Positions 33,118 through 45,672 are shown, counted from the stretch's first letter. The stretch: DNA of 64,000 nt from Gnetum montanum (GCA_015680685.1 MNCI01004678.1:867403-931402), one strand, 5' to 3'. Notes: generated from the letters alone by a model not told the origin. Numbers and translations are program-made.

Positions 33118-33137
33118 TTAGTGCCGTTGCCGAGGAT
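33118..33137 (+). promoter_or_regulatory. Primer-binding site, tRNA-Asp type
   Basis: TTAGTGCCGTTGCCGAGGAT follows the LTR directly. Twelve consecutive bases (GCCGTTGCCG core) match the tRNA-Asp primer site of Athila/Tat elements closely. It is the best-kept PBS in the window. Confidence 0.8.
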
Positions 33138-33251
33138 GGTGCTAGTTATCTAGATTAGTTATATCATACAAGATTGCTGTAACAAGGTATTAATGATATA
33201 TCTTTCAGAAAAAGAAATTAAATCCAACTAAGTCACACATAATTTACGACA

Positions 33252-35424
33252 ATGCCTCTTTCACAAGATAATGATAATGCAACATCTAGTGAGGCAATTC
33301 ATTGGAGAACCAACGAAATTTATGATGAAGAAGAAGTTTGAAGTACTCAATCTTATGCCGGAGTTTCATATGTTCATAGACATCCCAATGATACTTAAGG
33401 ACTTTTGTCATCCAACTTAGACACCTCTAGTGAAGGTGGGACATCCCCTAGAACAAGGGGGCCAGTAAGGCCTAGGATCTTCTCAATGGGTAGCAAGAGT
33501 ACATTAGGGGATGACTGGGAGACTTCCAAAAGTCATGATGAGTCTTCTAGTCCCCTCTCTTCCTTTGCTCTTTCAATGTCAGGTTGTGACATGGATGACT
33601 ATTCCTTAAGGGGTTGGCGTCAAAATAAAAATCAAACCCACAGGAAAAATCAGGAATGCCGACATGAACATAAACATCGTCCCAATTCACGAACTCACAA
33701 CCTACTTAGTGACGATGAACTCCTGCTAGCCACTAAGAGCCTAATGCATATAACAAAGGCCATTCAGATATCCTATAGGCATTGCAAGGAAAGTCGTCTA
33801 CCCAAGCTTAATTTAAAAAACTTTCCTAAGTTCTTAGGAGGCTATGATTTAGATTCGCAACACCATTTACAAGCCTTCTATGATGCCTGTGTACGGAATA
33901 ACATTGAGAATGGGTGGCAAAGGCTTAAGCTCTTCCCTATGACACTTGTGGGATAAGAAAAAGTGTGGTACATGTCTTTAAAACCAAATTCAATTTGTCG
34001 TTGGCCTACAATGGTAAAACTCTTCAATGAAAGATATTAAACCTATGTAAGAGTGTCAGCCTTGAGGAGATAAATCCAAGAGTGGAAACAAGGGTAACAT
34101 GAACCCTTTGACATGGCCTTAAAAAGATATTACTCATTATTAAACAAATGCCCAGGCCATGGGTTCTTCAAGGGAAGGCTAATGTGTCACCTCATGGATG
34201 GGCTCTGCAATGAAACGAGGGAGACCCTGGGGATGTATGCCCCAGGTCAACTATATGAACTACGAACCCACTAATTCCAAGAGCTTATTAAGTAGGTAGC
34301 AAAAGAAGAAGGAGAAATAGCCGAATGGGAGAATGTTGAACAATCTCAACAGGACCAAACTCTTGAAGTAACAAAGGTCCATAATCATGAAGAGGAGAAA
34401 TCAACTCACCTCAAGGAGGTGAAACCATTTCCATCTTTGCCAATACTAAAATCACTAGATGAAATCGAGGCAAGATCAATAAGATGATGGAATGGGTACA
34501 TGAAAAATGTGGAGAATATGCAAACATTATTAGAGGGAGAATCATGCAAGATAACTCTAACAACCAGAACAAACAGAGAATACCAAACCTAGAAACAGGA
34601 TAGAACACCATTCGATAATCAAAAAGAAGGGCTGAAGAAAATAAGGATAGGAGCTCAACTGTAAATCATAAGTATTAATGCGATGTTTGCTTGTATGATC
34701 ACCCCAAAGGCTAATGCTGAATCTTGTCACACCTACATGAGCATTGGGAAAGAGTGCTACATGCAAATTTCATACAAAAGTACTATGATCAATAGTAGTC
34801 AAAACCCCCTAATTGTGGGGGAGGCCACCACCAAACTAGCCACACCCTTCATATCATTCAAAATCAAGTGCGTATTATGTTCAACACCCTGTTTCTTCAA
34901 CTGGATCAACATCCTCTGCTTCACCTCATCATTATCATTTTCTTGAGTATCATCAACCCATTTCCTCTCCTATTGGATCACCACCTCATGTTTCTTACAC
35001 TTCTCCTTACTCTTAATATTCTCATCCTTCACCTCTTTTTGCATTGCCATCAGTTGTACTAGAAGGCTTTGCACCACAATACCAACCAATGAACATTACT
35101 TGTGTTGCTACTATCAATAGTAGTGGGAGTCCTCCACAACATCAGAAGTGTCCTTTCTTTAGGCATGGCTGTAGAATGAGACAACATGGGTCTAAAACCA
35201 CTACATCCTTCAACTCAGCACAAGCTCAACACTGTGATGCACCTTCCTCTTCAAACTTAACACCTCTTGTTACCTTATCCAGGCCACCAATTAATACTTC
35301 AACAACCATGCGACCTAATGAATATAACAACATGAGGAGACATATCAATCCTTACATACCATCTTATGGTCACATGTGTCATAGTGGGTTAGCTTCTTAT
35401 AACAACAAGTATGTTATATTATAG
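33252..35424 (+). pseudogene. Gag of the plus-strand element (gag copy 3)
   Basis: The ATG at 33252 (MPLSQDNDNATSSE) matches the starts of gag 1 (45672, minus) and gag 2 (61014, minus). A Ser/Arg-rich N-terminus is followed by the conserved core 'ESRLPKLNLKNFPKFLGGYDLD-QHHLQAFYDAC', 'NGWQRLKLFPMTLVG', 'VWYMSLKPNS', 'MVKLFNERY', 'CPGHGFF', 'LCNETRETLGMYAPGQLYELRTH', then a zinc-knuckle region near 34675 with H and part of the Cys pattern, and a Pro/Ser/Gln-rich tail. The longest open stretch is 33405-33956. Stops at several sites make it a pseudogene. The product would form the particle shell and bind RNA. Confidence 0.85.
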
Positions 35425-37480
35425 ATTTTATGCATGAGTCTACAGTTGCCATGACCATTTTCTACCATGCCGAGAAGAAGATTCAACTCAAGTAGGACAA
35501 AGTAGACTCAACACAAGAGTGGTTGGTAAAGGAAGCTCCTACGAATCTCCTACAAAGGCTTATCAATGTAGGTTTGTATGACTTGTTTATGTTGCCTAGT
35601 CCATTGATGTCACTTACTGAGATATTGGACATGATTGACTCTTTTAATAAGGGGATCACCAAATTCTTCACTCGCATTCATGGTTATCCTATTATGTTGA
35701 GTGTTAATGAGTCCATGTTTAGTGGTCTCTCTGGCATATCCTCTAATGATGCCAAGGCTACCACTAGAGCAGGAAAAGATACATGCCATAGAGAAAAAAT
35801 GGAGGCTTAGCTTAACTCCCCCTTCCCCCTTGATGCAACATTTTCTCTTAACAATTGTGAAGTTAAGGAAGCTAATGAGACCTACCCCCTTTTCCATGCT
35901 AGGGTCTTTCCCATGCAACTATAGTGGACGAAAATCATAGGGGTTTAGTAGGCTTGAATGATTAAAAAAGGTGTTAATTGATGGTACTAGGCTACCTTCC
36001 TAAGCACTAGCCTAAGGGATGAAATTAAAAAGCTCCAAAATAACCTCAATAACATTCATCATGTGCATTTTACATTTTTTATGCATAACTTAGAAGGTTT
36101 ACAGAGTTTTTGGTAATCAAGAAAGTTAAAAAGTGGGTTGCACATGATGCTTTTCAACTTTCTAGGCCTTGGACTAAACATGTTACTTGGGTTATGCATC
36201 ACCAAAATCCACTAATGAAGGAGATAGAAGAATTAGTGCCTATTACCACTAACCATTTTAGTGGTTTAGATGGTTTGCATGATTGTTCCCATAATACCAT
36301 AGGGATTATCTTATGTGATTTACCTCCAAAAAGCAACCCTCCAATATACCTATCTTATGTTCTTCCTGGTATACTTTAAATTTTTTTTATGCTTTCATTA
36401 AATTTTTTATAATTTTTTGTTTCAATTTTTGTTTGTCTTGTTGTAATTAATATCTAACTATTATGGTCATTATAGAATGTGAACCTCCTCCAAAAGTATC
36501 TACATCCACCTTCCACTCTAAACATTGGGTAGTGGCCCTAGATAATTTGGAACTCATGAAGGGAATGATGGATGATATGGTAGGAAAATTGCAACAAATA
36601 GCTCCTAGCTAGTAAGAAAAATGTTTGTGTTTTATTTTTATTTTTTATTTTTATACTTTTTTTGGTTATGTTTTTATGGCTACAATGTTTTATGTTTTTT
36701 GTTTTTAATGTTTTCAATGTTTTGGTGTTGTAGTAGTTTCCAAAATAAAATGGAACCTCTTATGAGACTTTTAATTTGATGGTTTCCCTGCATTATCTTC
36801 CAACATTAAGAATGTTCCACATAGTTTGTATGAAGGGACCACAAAATGTGCTCTATCTTATAAAAAAACATTCTTGGAGACTTAATGCTCTAATGAGTTC
36901 CTATGGAAGGAGGTTATAGCATTGAGAAAGATAAACAAGAAGCTAACCAATAAAGTCAAGAGCTTTGAAGATCACAAGGAATTCGTAGAGACATGCATGA
37001 CCTATAGGGATTCCTTGAACGCCTAAAGAGATTGAGTGGTTTCAATATTGGAGCACCATTCGAGGTAAGGTTGCTCTAGCTAGGAGTAACATGGAGAAAG
37101 ACATGTAAATGAAGCTCCTGGTTCAAGAGTCCAAGGAATGGTACAAAAAATACACATGGATGTTAGAGTGGGAAAAAATAAAAAGGCTCACAAAAAACTT
37201 TACAAGGAAGAGAAGGAAAATTACATGAAATCATGACATGAAGTAGCCATGACAGAACATATGTATGAGTTATTTATTCAAGTAATAGATGTCAAGGACA
37301 CTTTTAACATGTTTGTGAAGCTTGTGATTAGTATTAAGTCTCCTACTCATCAGATCATTACTACATTTGGTTAAACTACCACTGTTGACTTCTCCCACAC
37401 TCCACCTAAGTAGAAAAACATAGAGAGGGAAAAGATCCTAGTAGGGAAAAGAAAAATATGTGACGTACTTAATTGTGCAA
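35425..37480 (+). pseudogene. Unassigned coding region downstream of gag copy 3
   Basis: Open stretches in the element's orientation (35523-35810, 36110-36379 and several short ones to 37400) carry no protease, RT or integrase motif that I can recognise. Visible are 'LLQRLINVGLYDLFMLPSP', 'WVMHHQNPLMKEIEELVPI', and a charged helical stretch 'VIALRKINKKLTNKVKSFEDHKEFVETCM' (about 36914-37000) that could form a coiled coil. A T-rich spacer at 36375-36480 and 36615-36740 separates the parts. It takes the position ORFX has in elements 1 and 2, but I could not align it with the ORFX core. Its 3' LTR is absent, so the element is truncated at about 37500. Confidence 0.4.
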
Positions 37481-37499
37481 CTATTGTCTAATCTTTGAT

Positions 37500-37951
37500 A
37501 GATTAGAAAATGTGTAAGGTATTTATTGTACAATCTTGTACTCTCTGTTTCCCTTGCACATCATGTTAAATGGGAGCTCTGCCCATTATTTATTAATGAT
37601 GCTAATGTTGATAGTCTTGGCTTAGTTGATGTTGTTGTTGTTCTTAACTTTGTTTTTTGTGATAAGAGTTTCTTCTTGAAAGTCCACCTTAGATCTTGTC
37701 TCTAAGTTAACATTGTTGATAAACAAGGAGATTGTGTCATCTCTGTGGATGATAATTTCATATTCCTCATAAGGTAGGTGGATCTCTTTGTGAATCAAGG
37801 AAGAGACTAGTAATTTAGCTACCCAAGGTTTTCCTTGAATTAGGTTAAAACCATGTCTCTTCCACCACTAATAAATCAACAAATATGGGAAATTTTTTCC
37901 CAATAATGAAGTCTAGCAATATGGACCCTTTCACAGCCACCTATGACTTGT
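37500..37951 (-). pseudogene. Host gypsy protease, 3' half, split by element 1
   Basis: Read on the minus strand from 37951: 'VAVKGSILLDFIIGKKFPIFVDLLVVEE', then after a frame break 'GFNLIQGKPWVAKLLVSSLIHKEIHLPYEEYEIIIH'. This matches the second half of the retropepsin region at 1363-2082 ('MAIKGTIHITFMIEGQNPIFANFIVVDK', 'MILGHPWL', 'SSIHQELHF'). The first half lies at 46672-46900. About 90 codons of match end near 37680. The leftmost bases have no clear identity. Confidence 0.8.
37947..37951. repeat. Target-site duplication of element 1, left
   Basis: CTTGT directly precedes the LTR start TGATGAG and is repeated at 46667-46671 after the LTR end CTCATCA. Integrases of this class leave 5-bp duplications. 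Confidence 0.9.
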
Positions 37952-38767
37952 TGATGAGTGGTGAGGTACCCCTACACTCAACCGTACGAATACGAGCGTC
38001 TCACACATGATCCGGTTGAACTTCGCAGATGGGCTAGTTGTGATATCTAGATAGTTACTTTTAGGTCGTAGTTTGCTCTATTCCCACCTAGACTAGTATT
38101 AGCTTTGTCACGTATGATTAGTCTAGAGTGAGGTGTATGATGTGTTCCTATGCTATGCTACTCCTGGAGATAATGGAAAATAATATTAACTAAGTTGAGA
38201 GAGAGAGGGTGAGAGAGAATCTAAGCTAGCCTAAGTACAATGAGCATCTATTCCTTAATCATCAATACACATCTTGGACCTCATGCACGACTACCACTAG
38301 GATTACCAAGCGTAGATCCTAAGTATGCTACTAGGTTACCAAGTAGTCACACTTAAATGCTCATGATCAAGTCATACTCATTCCACATCTAGTAGGAGTT
38401 TAGGGTAAGAAGATATTAACTAAGAAAGTAGTAAATAACAATTAAATAAATATTAATCTAAGTGAATGCTGCAATGATGAAGTAATCTCGATCTTTATTT
38501 CCAGTCATGTGCATGTCCAAGTATGTCACACTCGAATAAGGATGCCATACAATTACAATCACCACATTGCGAGCATACACTGGGAGAAAAGGGTTGAGAG
38601 AGAACCTAGTGTAAAAAGAACTTAAACTTAACAATTCTAACTTCTAACTTAAAAACTACCTATCAGATCTATCTACCTCTTATTTATAGATGAGGAGATA
38701 GGTCAAAATATCACATACGTGATATCACATACACGATATCGCAGTCAACTAAAATGGCGACTCATCA
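37952..38767 (-). repeat. Element 1 3' LTR
   Basis: 816 bp, TGATGAG to CTCATCA. The GATATC array is at 38709-38745, shorter than in the partner LTR at 45814-46666; this accounts for most of the length difference. TATA box ('tatttata') at about 38692. Confidence 0.9.
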
Positions 38768-38780
38768 TACCCCCATAACT
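38768..38780 (-). promoter_or_regulatory. Element 1 polypurine tract
   Basis: Minus strand GTTATGGGGGTA abuts the 3' LTR start TGATGAG. Confidence 0.8.
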
Positions 38781-38959
38781 GACTGAAAACTCGTCCTTGA
38801 GTTATAATGAGAATAAGCTCCATTGATTACAAAATGGATAGGTATGAGATTATTGAATGGTGAGAATGGGTTCATGCTACAGTGTGGAATCAAAACAAAA
38901 TTGAGACACAACACAAAGAATGCGAAAGAAAATCCTATAGCTACAAAAATTGATGGAAC

Positions 38960-41746
38960 TCATGTAGTTCCTGGTGTCAGTGGCTCCTTCATAGGTTTCT
39001 TTCCCTTGCCTTGTGCTCCAGGTCTTGGGACTTGATGGTGTTGAAGTATGGCCTGGAGTTTCTCCTCTTCGGTCTAGGGATCTTGTGCCGTCCATGCCAA
39101 TTTTTTGATGTTTGATGGAGTCAGCACCTCCCATGGACAAGGTAGTTGTGGAAACATTTGATTTACCTTGACATACCAAGCTGCAAACACCCGCTGTTCC
39201 TCCTCGTAGGCTCTGGCTTTGTCTCTGTATTCTTGAAAATTTACAAGTCATCGAGCCAAGTCTGTTGCGACACCCTTTTGTCCCTGGTAGCTTGCTTTAA
39301 CCACCTCAAGTTTAGAATTTTCAATCTCCAGTTGCAATATCTTTTTGCATTCTGCAAATTCTTTTTCATATTTGCTGTAGGTGGTGGCTACCTATTGCTC
39401 GAGCTCTGTTCTCGGGAATCCTATTGTTAACATGGCAAGGTTGGCATACTGCAAGTTTTCCAACTCCATGTATTATGTAAGGTCTTAGATCTGCAAGTCT
39501 CGGTTCTTAACTTCCGCCTAGTGGGCAAAGGCATATGTGTCCAATATGGCCTACTAGTCAGTGTGTTGAGCACTGATAGCGTTGATGTGGGCCTTGGCCA
39601 TATGGATCTCCTTCTCAATGATCTATTTGTATATCCCCACCTGGTCTCGGAAGTGCTCCTTTAGCATTTCATGTCTTTTAGCCTCATTTTGGCATGTGCT
39701 TATTTCGATAGTCATCTTTTGGCAGATGGTGCATACCTCCTCCATTGAGAGGGTTCGATTCTCCCTGGCTAAACAGTTTATGTCTTGGTTGACCCTTATG
39801 AGTTGTTCTCGTAACTACTAAAAATGTTCTTTGAGAACATTCTTTTGATTTTCTACCGAGGTCAACCGAAGGTTGTCAACAACAAGCTATTTTTTTTCCT
39901 CCTGTAAGGCCTTGAGTGCCTTGGTATATGCATAAGTTTCTGCTTGCGCTACAGAGGCATCCCAAATAGCCTTCTCTTTTTCTTTTGCCACCTTTTTATT
40001 ATCCGTTAGTAGTTTGGTTAGTTGCTTAGTTTTAAAACTATTTAGCTGATCTACGGAAACAAATTGCAAAGGGTCTCATTGTGCTGCTTGTAGGGCCACG
40101 AGCTTTTCTTGCAATTTTTGCACCTTTGCTTCATCATGCTTGACCCTCACCTCTATTCAAACTAGCTTCCCCTTAGTGGAAATGAGGTCTAATTGAATTG
40201 CTATAACATTTTGAGGGATGTCAAACAAGGACGTCATCACTTGTCCTATTTATAGCAATTGATCAAGTACATACTCATGTTTCACAGGAGTCATTAAGGT
40301 TTTGGCCAAAGTTTGAGCATCTTGTGCTCCCGTGAGATCTGCCGGTGGTACAATAGGTACATTGAACAATTTCTTAATGTGGTCTGCAACCACTTTTATG
40401 GCTCTTGTTGCATCCTAGTGTTGCATGACCACCACTATGGCCCCTTCACCAGTTTGTAATTGCACCTAGAAAGATGCAGCATTTCCCGAGATCTGTTGTG
40501 ACCAAGAGCTTTTCCCTCCTCTTGTATGGATGGACATTTCTCCCATTGCACGATCCAAAGAAATCATGGGTTGTATGGCATCGTCGATGACATGGAAGAG
40601 ATTTGCATCATCATGACTTCCCCAACTGACCATTTCAGCGATGGCCCTGAGATGGCTCATTGACATTCTATAATCTTGTGGCGGTGATGGTTGATCTTGG
40701 CCCATGCTAGGCCCTGCTTCTTGTTGTTGGCTAGGCCCCATACTTGGAAGTTGGCTGGGTCCTACAAGTTGAGTTGTAGGTGGCTCAGTTGTCTATTCTT
40801 TTTCTTGTTCTGGTCCTAGTGTCTCACCAGTGATTTTCCTTACGTCTGGTGGCTTTAACAATTCAGAATATGTAGCATTTTGAGCTTTTTAGAGGACATC
40901 ATTAGTGTATCCTCTAATACCAACACATCGGCATAGCTTCTTGATAAGACAGAGAAAGGGTAATGTAAGCTTCCCTATCTTTTGTTCTTCAAACCGCCTT
41001 AGGATCTCTATAAGATATAGATGAGGCAGGTTAGCATTAACCTTTCCCATCAACATTGCACATCCCCTTTCCACATATGTCGAAGTCCTTTTTAAGCCCT
41101 TTGTGGGAAAGAGGTGATACGTGCCAATTTTGAAATAGATTCTCTCTTCCGTCGTCAACTCTCCAAATGTCTTCTCTTTGCCATATGCCCTTTCCAACCA
41201 AACTCATTGTGCATCAAGGTCTGAATGGGTAGATAACTGAGCAACCTTTGGCCCTGTATTTAGAAAGTTTTATACTTCTAAAATAACATGAACAGAGAAA
41301 TCAACTGTCACACCACACATGTTAACTATGGTGCCTTGTTCTCTATTGTGCCAGAATTGGTACATTTCCCCTAGGTACCAGGCACCACTTTCAGAGAGGA
41401 TAGGCCATAAGGGAGACCCTTTGAGGTGGTCCCTAATAGCCTTAGGAGAAAACTCTACGAATGGTTCAAAATTTAATTCCACAATCACCGTAGTGAATGT
41501 GAACCTTTCATGGATAGCCTAAACATACTCTTGGGGCAACGTGAGATGTTGTTCCTCTTCAGGCGCTGCAACAGTTCCTCCTTCTACCTACCTTGATTGT
41601 ACAGTAGCAAGGTCTTCTTGATGAATGCTAAATGATTGTTCCTCTTACTCCTCATGTTGTCCGGTAGGGACTTGTCCTTCGCCTCTTCTAGGTCATTTAC
41701 TTCCACCTTGAGTAGGACCTTCCTGTTGTCCGCGTTTCAAGGCCAT
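38960..41746 (-). pseudogene. ORFX copy 1 (element 1), nearly full length
   Basis: The ATG at 41746 begins MALKRGQQEGP; the stop TGA is at 38962-38960, about 928 codons. Conserved core (41488-40889): 'VELNFEPFVEFSP', 'GAWYLGEMYQFWHN', 'VNMCGVTVDFSVHVILEV', 'LTTEERIYFKIGTYHLFPT', 'MLMGKVNANLPHLYLIEILRRFEEQKIGKLTLPF'. Next comes a Gln/Pro-rich linker ('MGPSQQQEAGPSMGQDQ', 40741). A long Lys/Glu/Ala-rich helical region follows, for example 'QLTKLLTDNKKVAKEKEK' and 'YTKALKALQEEKK' at 40069-39887, probably coiled coil. A short basic tail ends PLTPGTT. No hydrophobic signal or membrane span is evident, so a classical Env is unlikely. Several stops break the frame. It is the best template for comparing the other copies. 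Confidence 0.8.
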
Positions 41747-42220
41747 TTGCAATCACACGGGGCTAATCATTAGTAAGGTTGTTTCCCAAAGTTAGGTTAT
41801 ACCTTACTGCTTGCCTTAATTAATTTATTTTTTCTCCATGTGATGTTTCATGAAATATTATAATAGTGAGTCCTTTTACTTAGGTGGTTTTCCAAATTTA
41901 GTTTCCCGGTATGCCTAAAGGGATGAAATTATTTTCGGCACAATTATCCTTATTGTTATAATTAATTACCCTTGATAATGTCCTTTAGGCGATGACAAAT
42001 TCCAAAAAAGTTATGCACTATTCGGCGTGTGTCCCTCCCCCACGACTAAGTTAAACACTTCGGGTTCAAGTAGGTTTAGATGGAATGAAAATCGGAGTAC
42101 CAGCGAGCGAGATATAGGTATAAAAGCAAGGGTCTCTCAATTGCAAGTCGTAGAGAAAAATTTGAAAAACTCCCCCTCGTGAATAGTTGAAAATGATGGT
42201 AAGTGGTGTGGGGGGTCATG

Positions 42221-42305
42221 TATTTATAGGTTTATGTGACGCAATATTGCGTTGGCCATGATATCGCGTATGTAATATCTATCGTGTACGCGATATCACA
42301 GCTTA
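42221..42305 (-). promoter_or_regulatory. Candidate internal promoter of ORFX copy 1
   Basis: On the minus strand, palindromic words 'GATATCGCGTACACGATA' and 'CGCGATATCATGG' plus 'GCAATATTGC' (42303-42242) are followed by the TATA box CCTATAAATA (42230-42221). This lies about 475 nt before the ORFX ATG. The same arrangement (GATATC palindrome array, then CTATAAATA) marks the U3/R border of this element's LTRs. That suggests separate transcription of ORFX; this is inference. Confidence 0.6.
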
Positions 42306-43674
42306 TCGATGTTTAGGCTTGAGGGAAAATCAAATTTTGAAGATTTTTTTGAAATCAACAATGTAAATTAAGGACATGTGGGAAAGTGTTAAAGGGTTCT
42401 AGGGTAATTTAACTAGTTTTGAAGGCACGAATAATTATGTGTGGGTGTAATTGATCAATAAAGCTTTGGGTGATAAGTGAGAGAAAAAGGCCATGTGATG
42501 GTTCATAGGAACATTGGAATTTAGAGGGATAGTAATAGGGAAAAGAATATTGTGGAAAATAAGCTGAGGGTAATAAATAGTGTGTGTGAGCTGTGATATG
42601 AGTGAAAATTACAAAAGATTACACAAGTGAGTCCTTCCCAAAGAAGGTTCCAACCTATACTGCCCTTGTGTAACCACACTTAAAAGTGTCCTTGGGCACT
42701 AGAAGGGTTAAATGTAATCCACACTGGTTCCATAAAACACAAACATGTAAGTATCACTAGAATGAGGTAAGAATTCTATGCTATACAAGACACAAGCAAC
42801 AATTACATGAACAACAAGATGAGACACACTATAGAAGGGATTTTAGAGATGGGGGCATGAGGTAACTGACCTAGGGCATAGTGAGTCCTACACGTAAAGC
42901 ATGATTAATGGGTCATTAACCCACCGTTCCAAGATCAGGACCAAGTCCATTCCTTTAATCAGTGACACCGCATTGTTTCATCCCATGATGAATGACCATG
43001 AGAGTACCATAACAACAAGGCATATGATCACATGGCATTTTATTCAAGGGAGGAGTGATTTTTGCTTTGTGGCACTTTCTCTTCTTTTTCTTTTCTCTCT
43101 TTTCTCTTTTCTTTTTTTTTTCTCTGTGTTTTTTTTTTTGAATGCTGAATCCAGAGAAGCCACCAACCTTCAAGCATGGGTGCATGTCTTTCCAGTGGGA
43201 CCCCCTAGAACACCATTGTATCTTTGAGTGCCCTTTGATTACTCTTACTCCCATTTTGTGTTAGATCTACAAGGATCTTAGTATAACCATGTTGCATGAT
43301 AACTCTCACAGATGTTACCAAAGAGAATCCACAAGTCCCCTTGATGTCACACCTTATTCATTCCCTCTTGGTCCATCCTTCTTCATTTTGGGTATAGTGA
43401 ACACAAACTAATTTTAAGTTTAAAGAATGCCAAGAATATCACTATACCCTCGAACAGAACCTCTTTGTTGAATGGATGAGTGGGTGTAATGGGCTCACTA
43501 TCCACATAATTGATCACTTCAGACTTGATAATATAGAACACACCTCAACCAATGAGCCACATGAGTATCTTATTTGTAGATGAGATTACTTATAAAAACA
43601 TAAAAAGACAAAAAGATAAAACAAAAAATTGGAAAATAAAAAGTTGTAAAATTAAAGAAAATGAAAAATATTTA
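42306..43674 (-). other. Spacer between gag and ORFX of element 1
   Basis: The counterpart is 57700-59026 in element 2, with strong similarity ('ccttgtgtaaccacacttaaaagtgtcc', 'gaagggttaaatgtaatccacactggttcc'). A pyrimidine-rich run (43077-43140) is shared, but interrupted differently, with 58429-58470. No protease or RT motif was found in any frame. The short open frames are not conserved between the two copies in a convincing way. Confidence 0.5.
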
Positions 43675-45672
43675 TTAACCCTGCTTATTAGAATAGGGGA
43701 TATCCCCAATAACTAAACAGTTGAGCATGGTGAGGATTAATAAATGAAAGATAAGGATCCTTGCATGTTGGAAATATTGAAACTTGGTCATACTTGCCCC
43801 ATTGGGGTTCACACACTTGATTATAGTAAGCATAGTGGGGTAGTTTGTAAGATGTGGTTCTTGGGTAAGGAATTGACCCACTATGATATTTGAGACCATA
43901 AGATGGTATGCAGGGATCGAGATGTTGCCCTCCATGGCTATGTTCATTGGGCTGTATGGTTGTTGGAGTGTTAATTGGTGGCCCTGATGAAGTACATGAG
44001 GCATTGGATTTGACTTGAAGGATGCACCATAGTGTTGGACTTGTGCTAAGTTGGAGAATGCAGTGGCCTTGAAATTGTGTTGTCCCTTCCTATGGTCATT
44101 CCTAAAGAAGGGATGCCTTCGCTGTTGTTGAGGTCTCTCACTACTATTGGCAATAGTAGCACAAGTAACATTCGTGGGTTATTGCTGTGGTGCAGGCGCT
44201 TTAGGAACAGTTGGTGGCGATGTAGAAGGAGGGAAAGGATGAGAATGTTGAAATTTAGGAGAAGTGTAAGGTACACAAGGTGGTGGTTGTGTTGAGGACA
44301 TGGGCTGATAGTACTGAGGAGAATAATAATGCGGTGAGATAGAGTATGTTGACTTAGTTGGGGAAACAACATGTTGAACTAGATAAGCATTAGGATTTAG
44401 ATGGTATGAAGGGTGTCTCCAGTTTAGGGATGGTTTCCCCCATGACTGGGATTGTTGCCACTGTGATTGAACACAATATCTCTATACGAACTCTAGGTGT
44501 AACATGTTTCACCAATGCTCATATAAATGTAACAAGATTGGGCATTGGCCTTTGGGGTGATCGTACAGGCAAATGTTGCATTCATATGTATGATTGGCAA
44601 TTGAGCTCTTATTTTCTTCATCCCTTCTTCCTGATTGTCTAATGATATTTTTTCCTGCTTCTCGAGTTGTCAAAACTTTATCTACCATAATATTGATATA
44701 TTCTCCACACTTTTTATGTGTCCATTTCAACATCTTATTAATCTTTGCCTCTACTTCCTCTAATGATTGTTGTACTGGCAAAGGTGGTTTTTCCTCCTTG
44801 TGATAGGTTGATTTCTCCTTCTTGTGATTATGGACCTCTGTCAAGTTGAGACTCTGGTCAAGTTAATGTTTTTCAACACTCTCCCATCTAGCCATTTCTC
44901 CTTTTTCTTTTTCTACCCACTTAATAAGCTCTTGGAATTGATGGGTTCGTATTTTGTAAAGTTGACCTTAGGCATACATCCCTAGGGTCTCTCTTATTTC
45001 ATTACGAAGCCCATCAATGATATGGTACATTAGCCTTTCCTCGGAGAACTCATGACCTGGACAGTTGTTTAACAGTGCATAATATCTTTCTAAGGCCATG
45101 TCCAAGGGTTCATGTTGTGCTTGTTTCCACTCTTGGATTTGTTTCCTCAAGGCTAACACTCTTGCATAGGTTTGATATCTTTTGTTAAAAAGTTCTACCA
45201 TTGTTGGCCAACATCTTATTGAATTTGGTTTTAATGATCTATACCATACTTTTACTTGGCCAGCAAGTGTTATAGGAAAGAGTTTGAGTTTTTTCCAACT
45301 GTTATCAATGTTGTTCCATGCACAGGAATCATAGAAGGCTTGTAAATGTTGTTGTGGATCTAAGTCATAGCCTCCTAAAAAATTGGAAAAGCTGCTTAAA
45401 TTGAGCTTGGGTAGGCGAATCTCTTTATGATGGCTATGGGAGATTCAAATAGCCTCTTGTATGTGTGTTAGGCTTGTAGTGGCCAATAGGGGTTCATCGT
45501 CATCGGGTAAGTTATGCTTTCGTGCATTGGGATAATGTTGCCTTCGTTTATGTTTATAAGAAACCCCCACCTCGGGTTGCATACTCCAGTCTTCATTATC
45601 ATACAATTCATTGGTTCTCTAATGAATTACCTCACTAGATGTGGCATTATCGTAGTCTTGTAGGAGAGGCAT
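43675..45672 (-). pseudogene. Gag copy 1 (element 1)
   Basis: ATG at 45672 (MPLLQDYDNATSSE), about 665 codons, with a handful of stops. Gag core at 45420-44960: 'LPKLNLSSFSNFLGGYDLDPQQHLQAFYD', 'LKLFPITLAGQ', 'VWYRSLKPNSI', 'MVELFNKRYQTYARV', 'CPGHEFSEERLMYHIIDGL'. Then Lys/Glu-rich helices (44844-44640), a zinc knuckle C-x2-C-x3-H-x4-C (about 44581-44540) with one residue fewer than the usual C-x2-C-x4-H-x4-C, and a Ser/Pro/Gln-rich tail. The product packages element RNA. Most of the frame is still readable, and it agrees closely with gag copy 2. Confidence 0.85.

Noticed and set aside
38877-39251. Separate 124-codon minus-strand gene
   Set aside because: It is a shifted frame of the ORFX C-terminus; the frame matching the other ORFX copies is different.
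42955-43254. Lys-rich minus-strand open frame in the gag-ORFX spacer
   Set aside because: It is a translation of the pyrimidine run; the equivalent in element 2 differs in frame and length.
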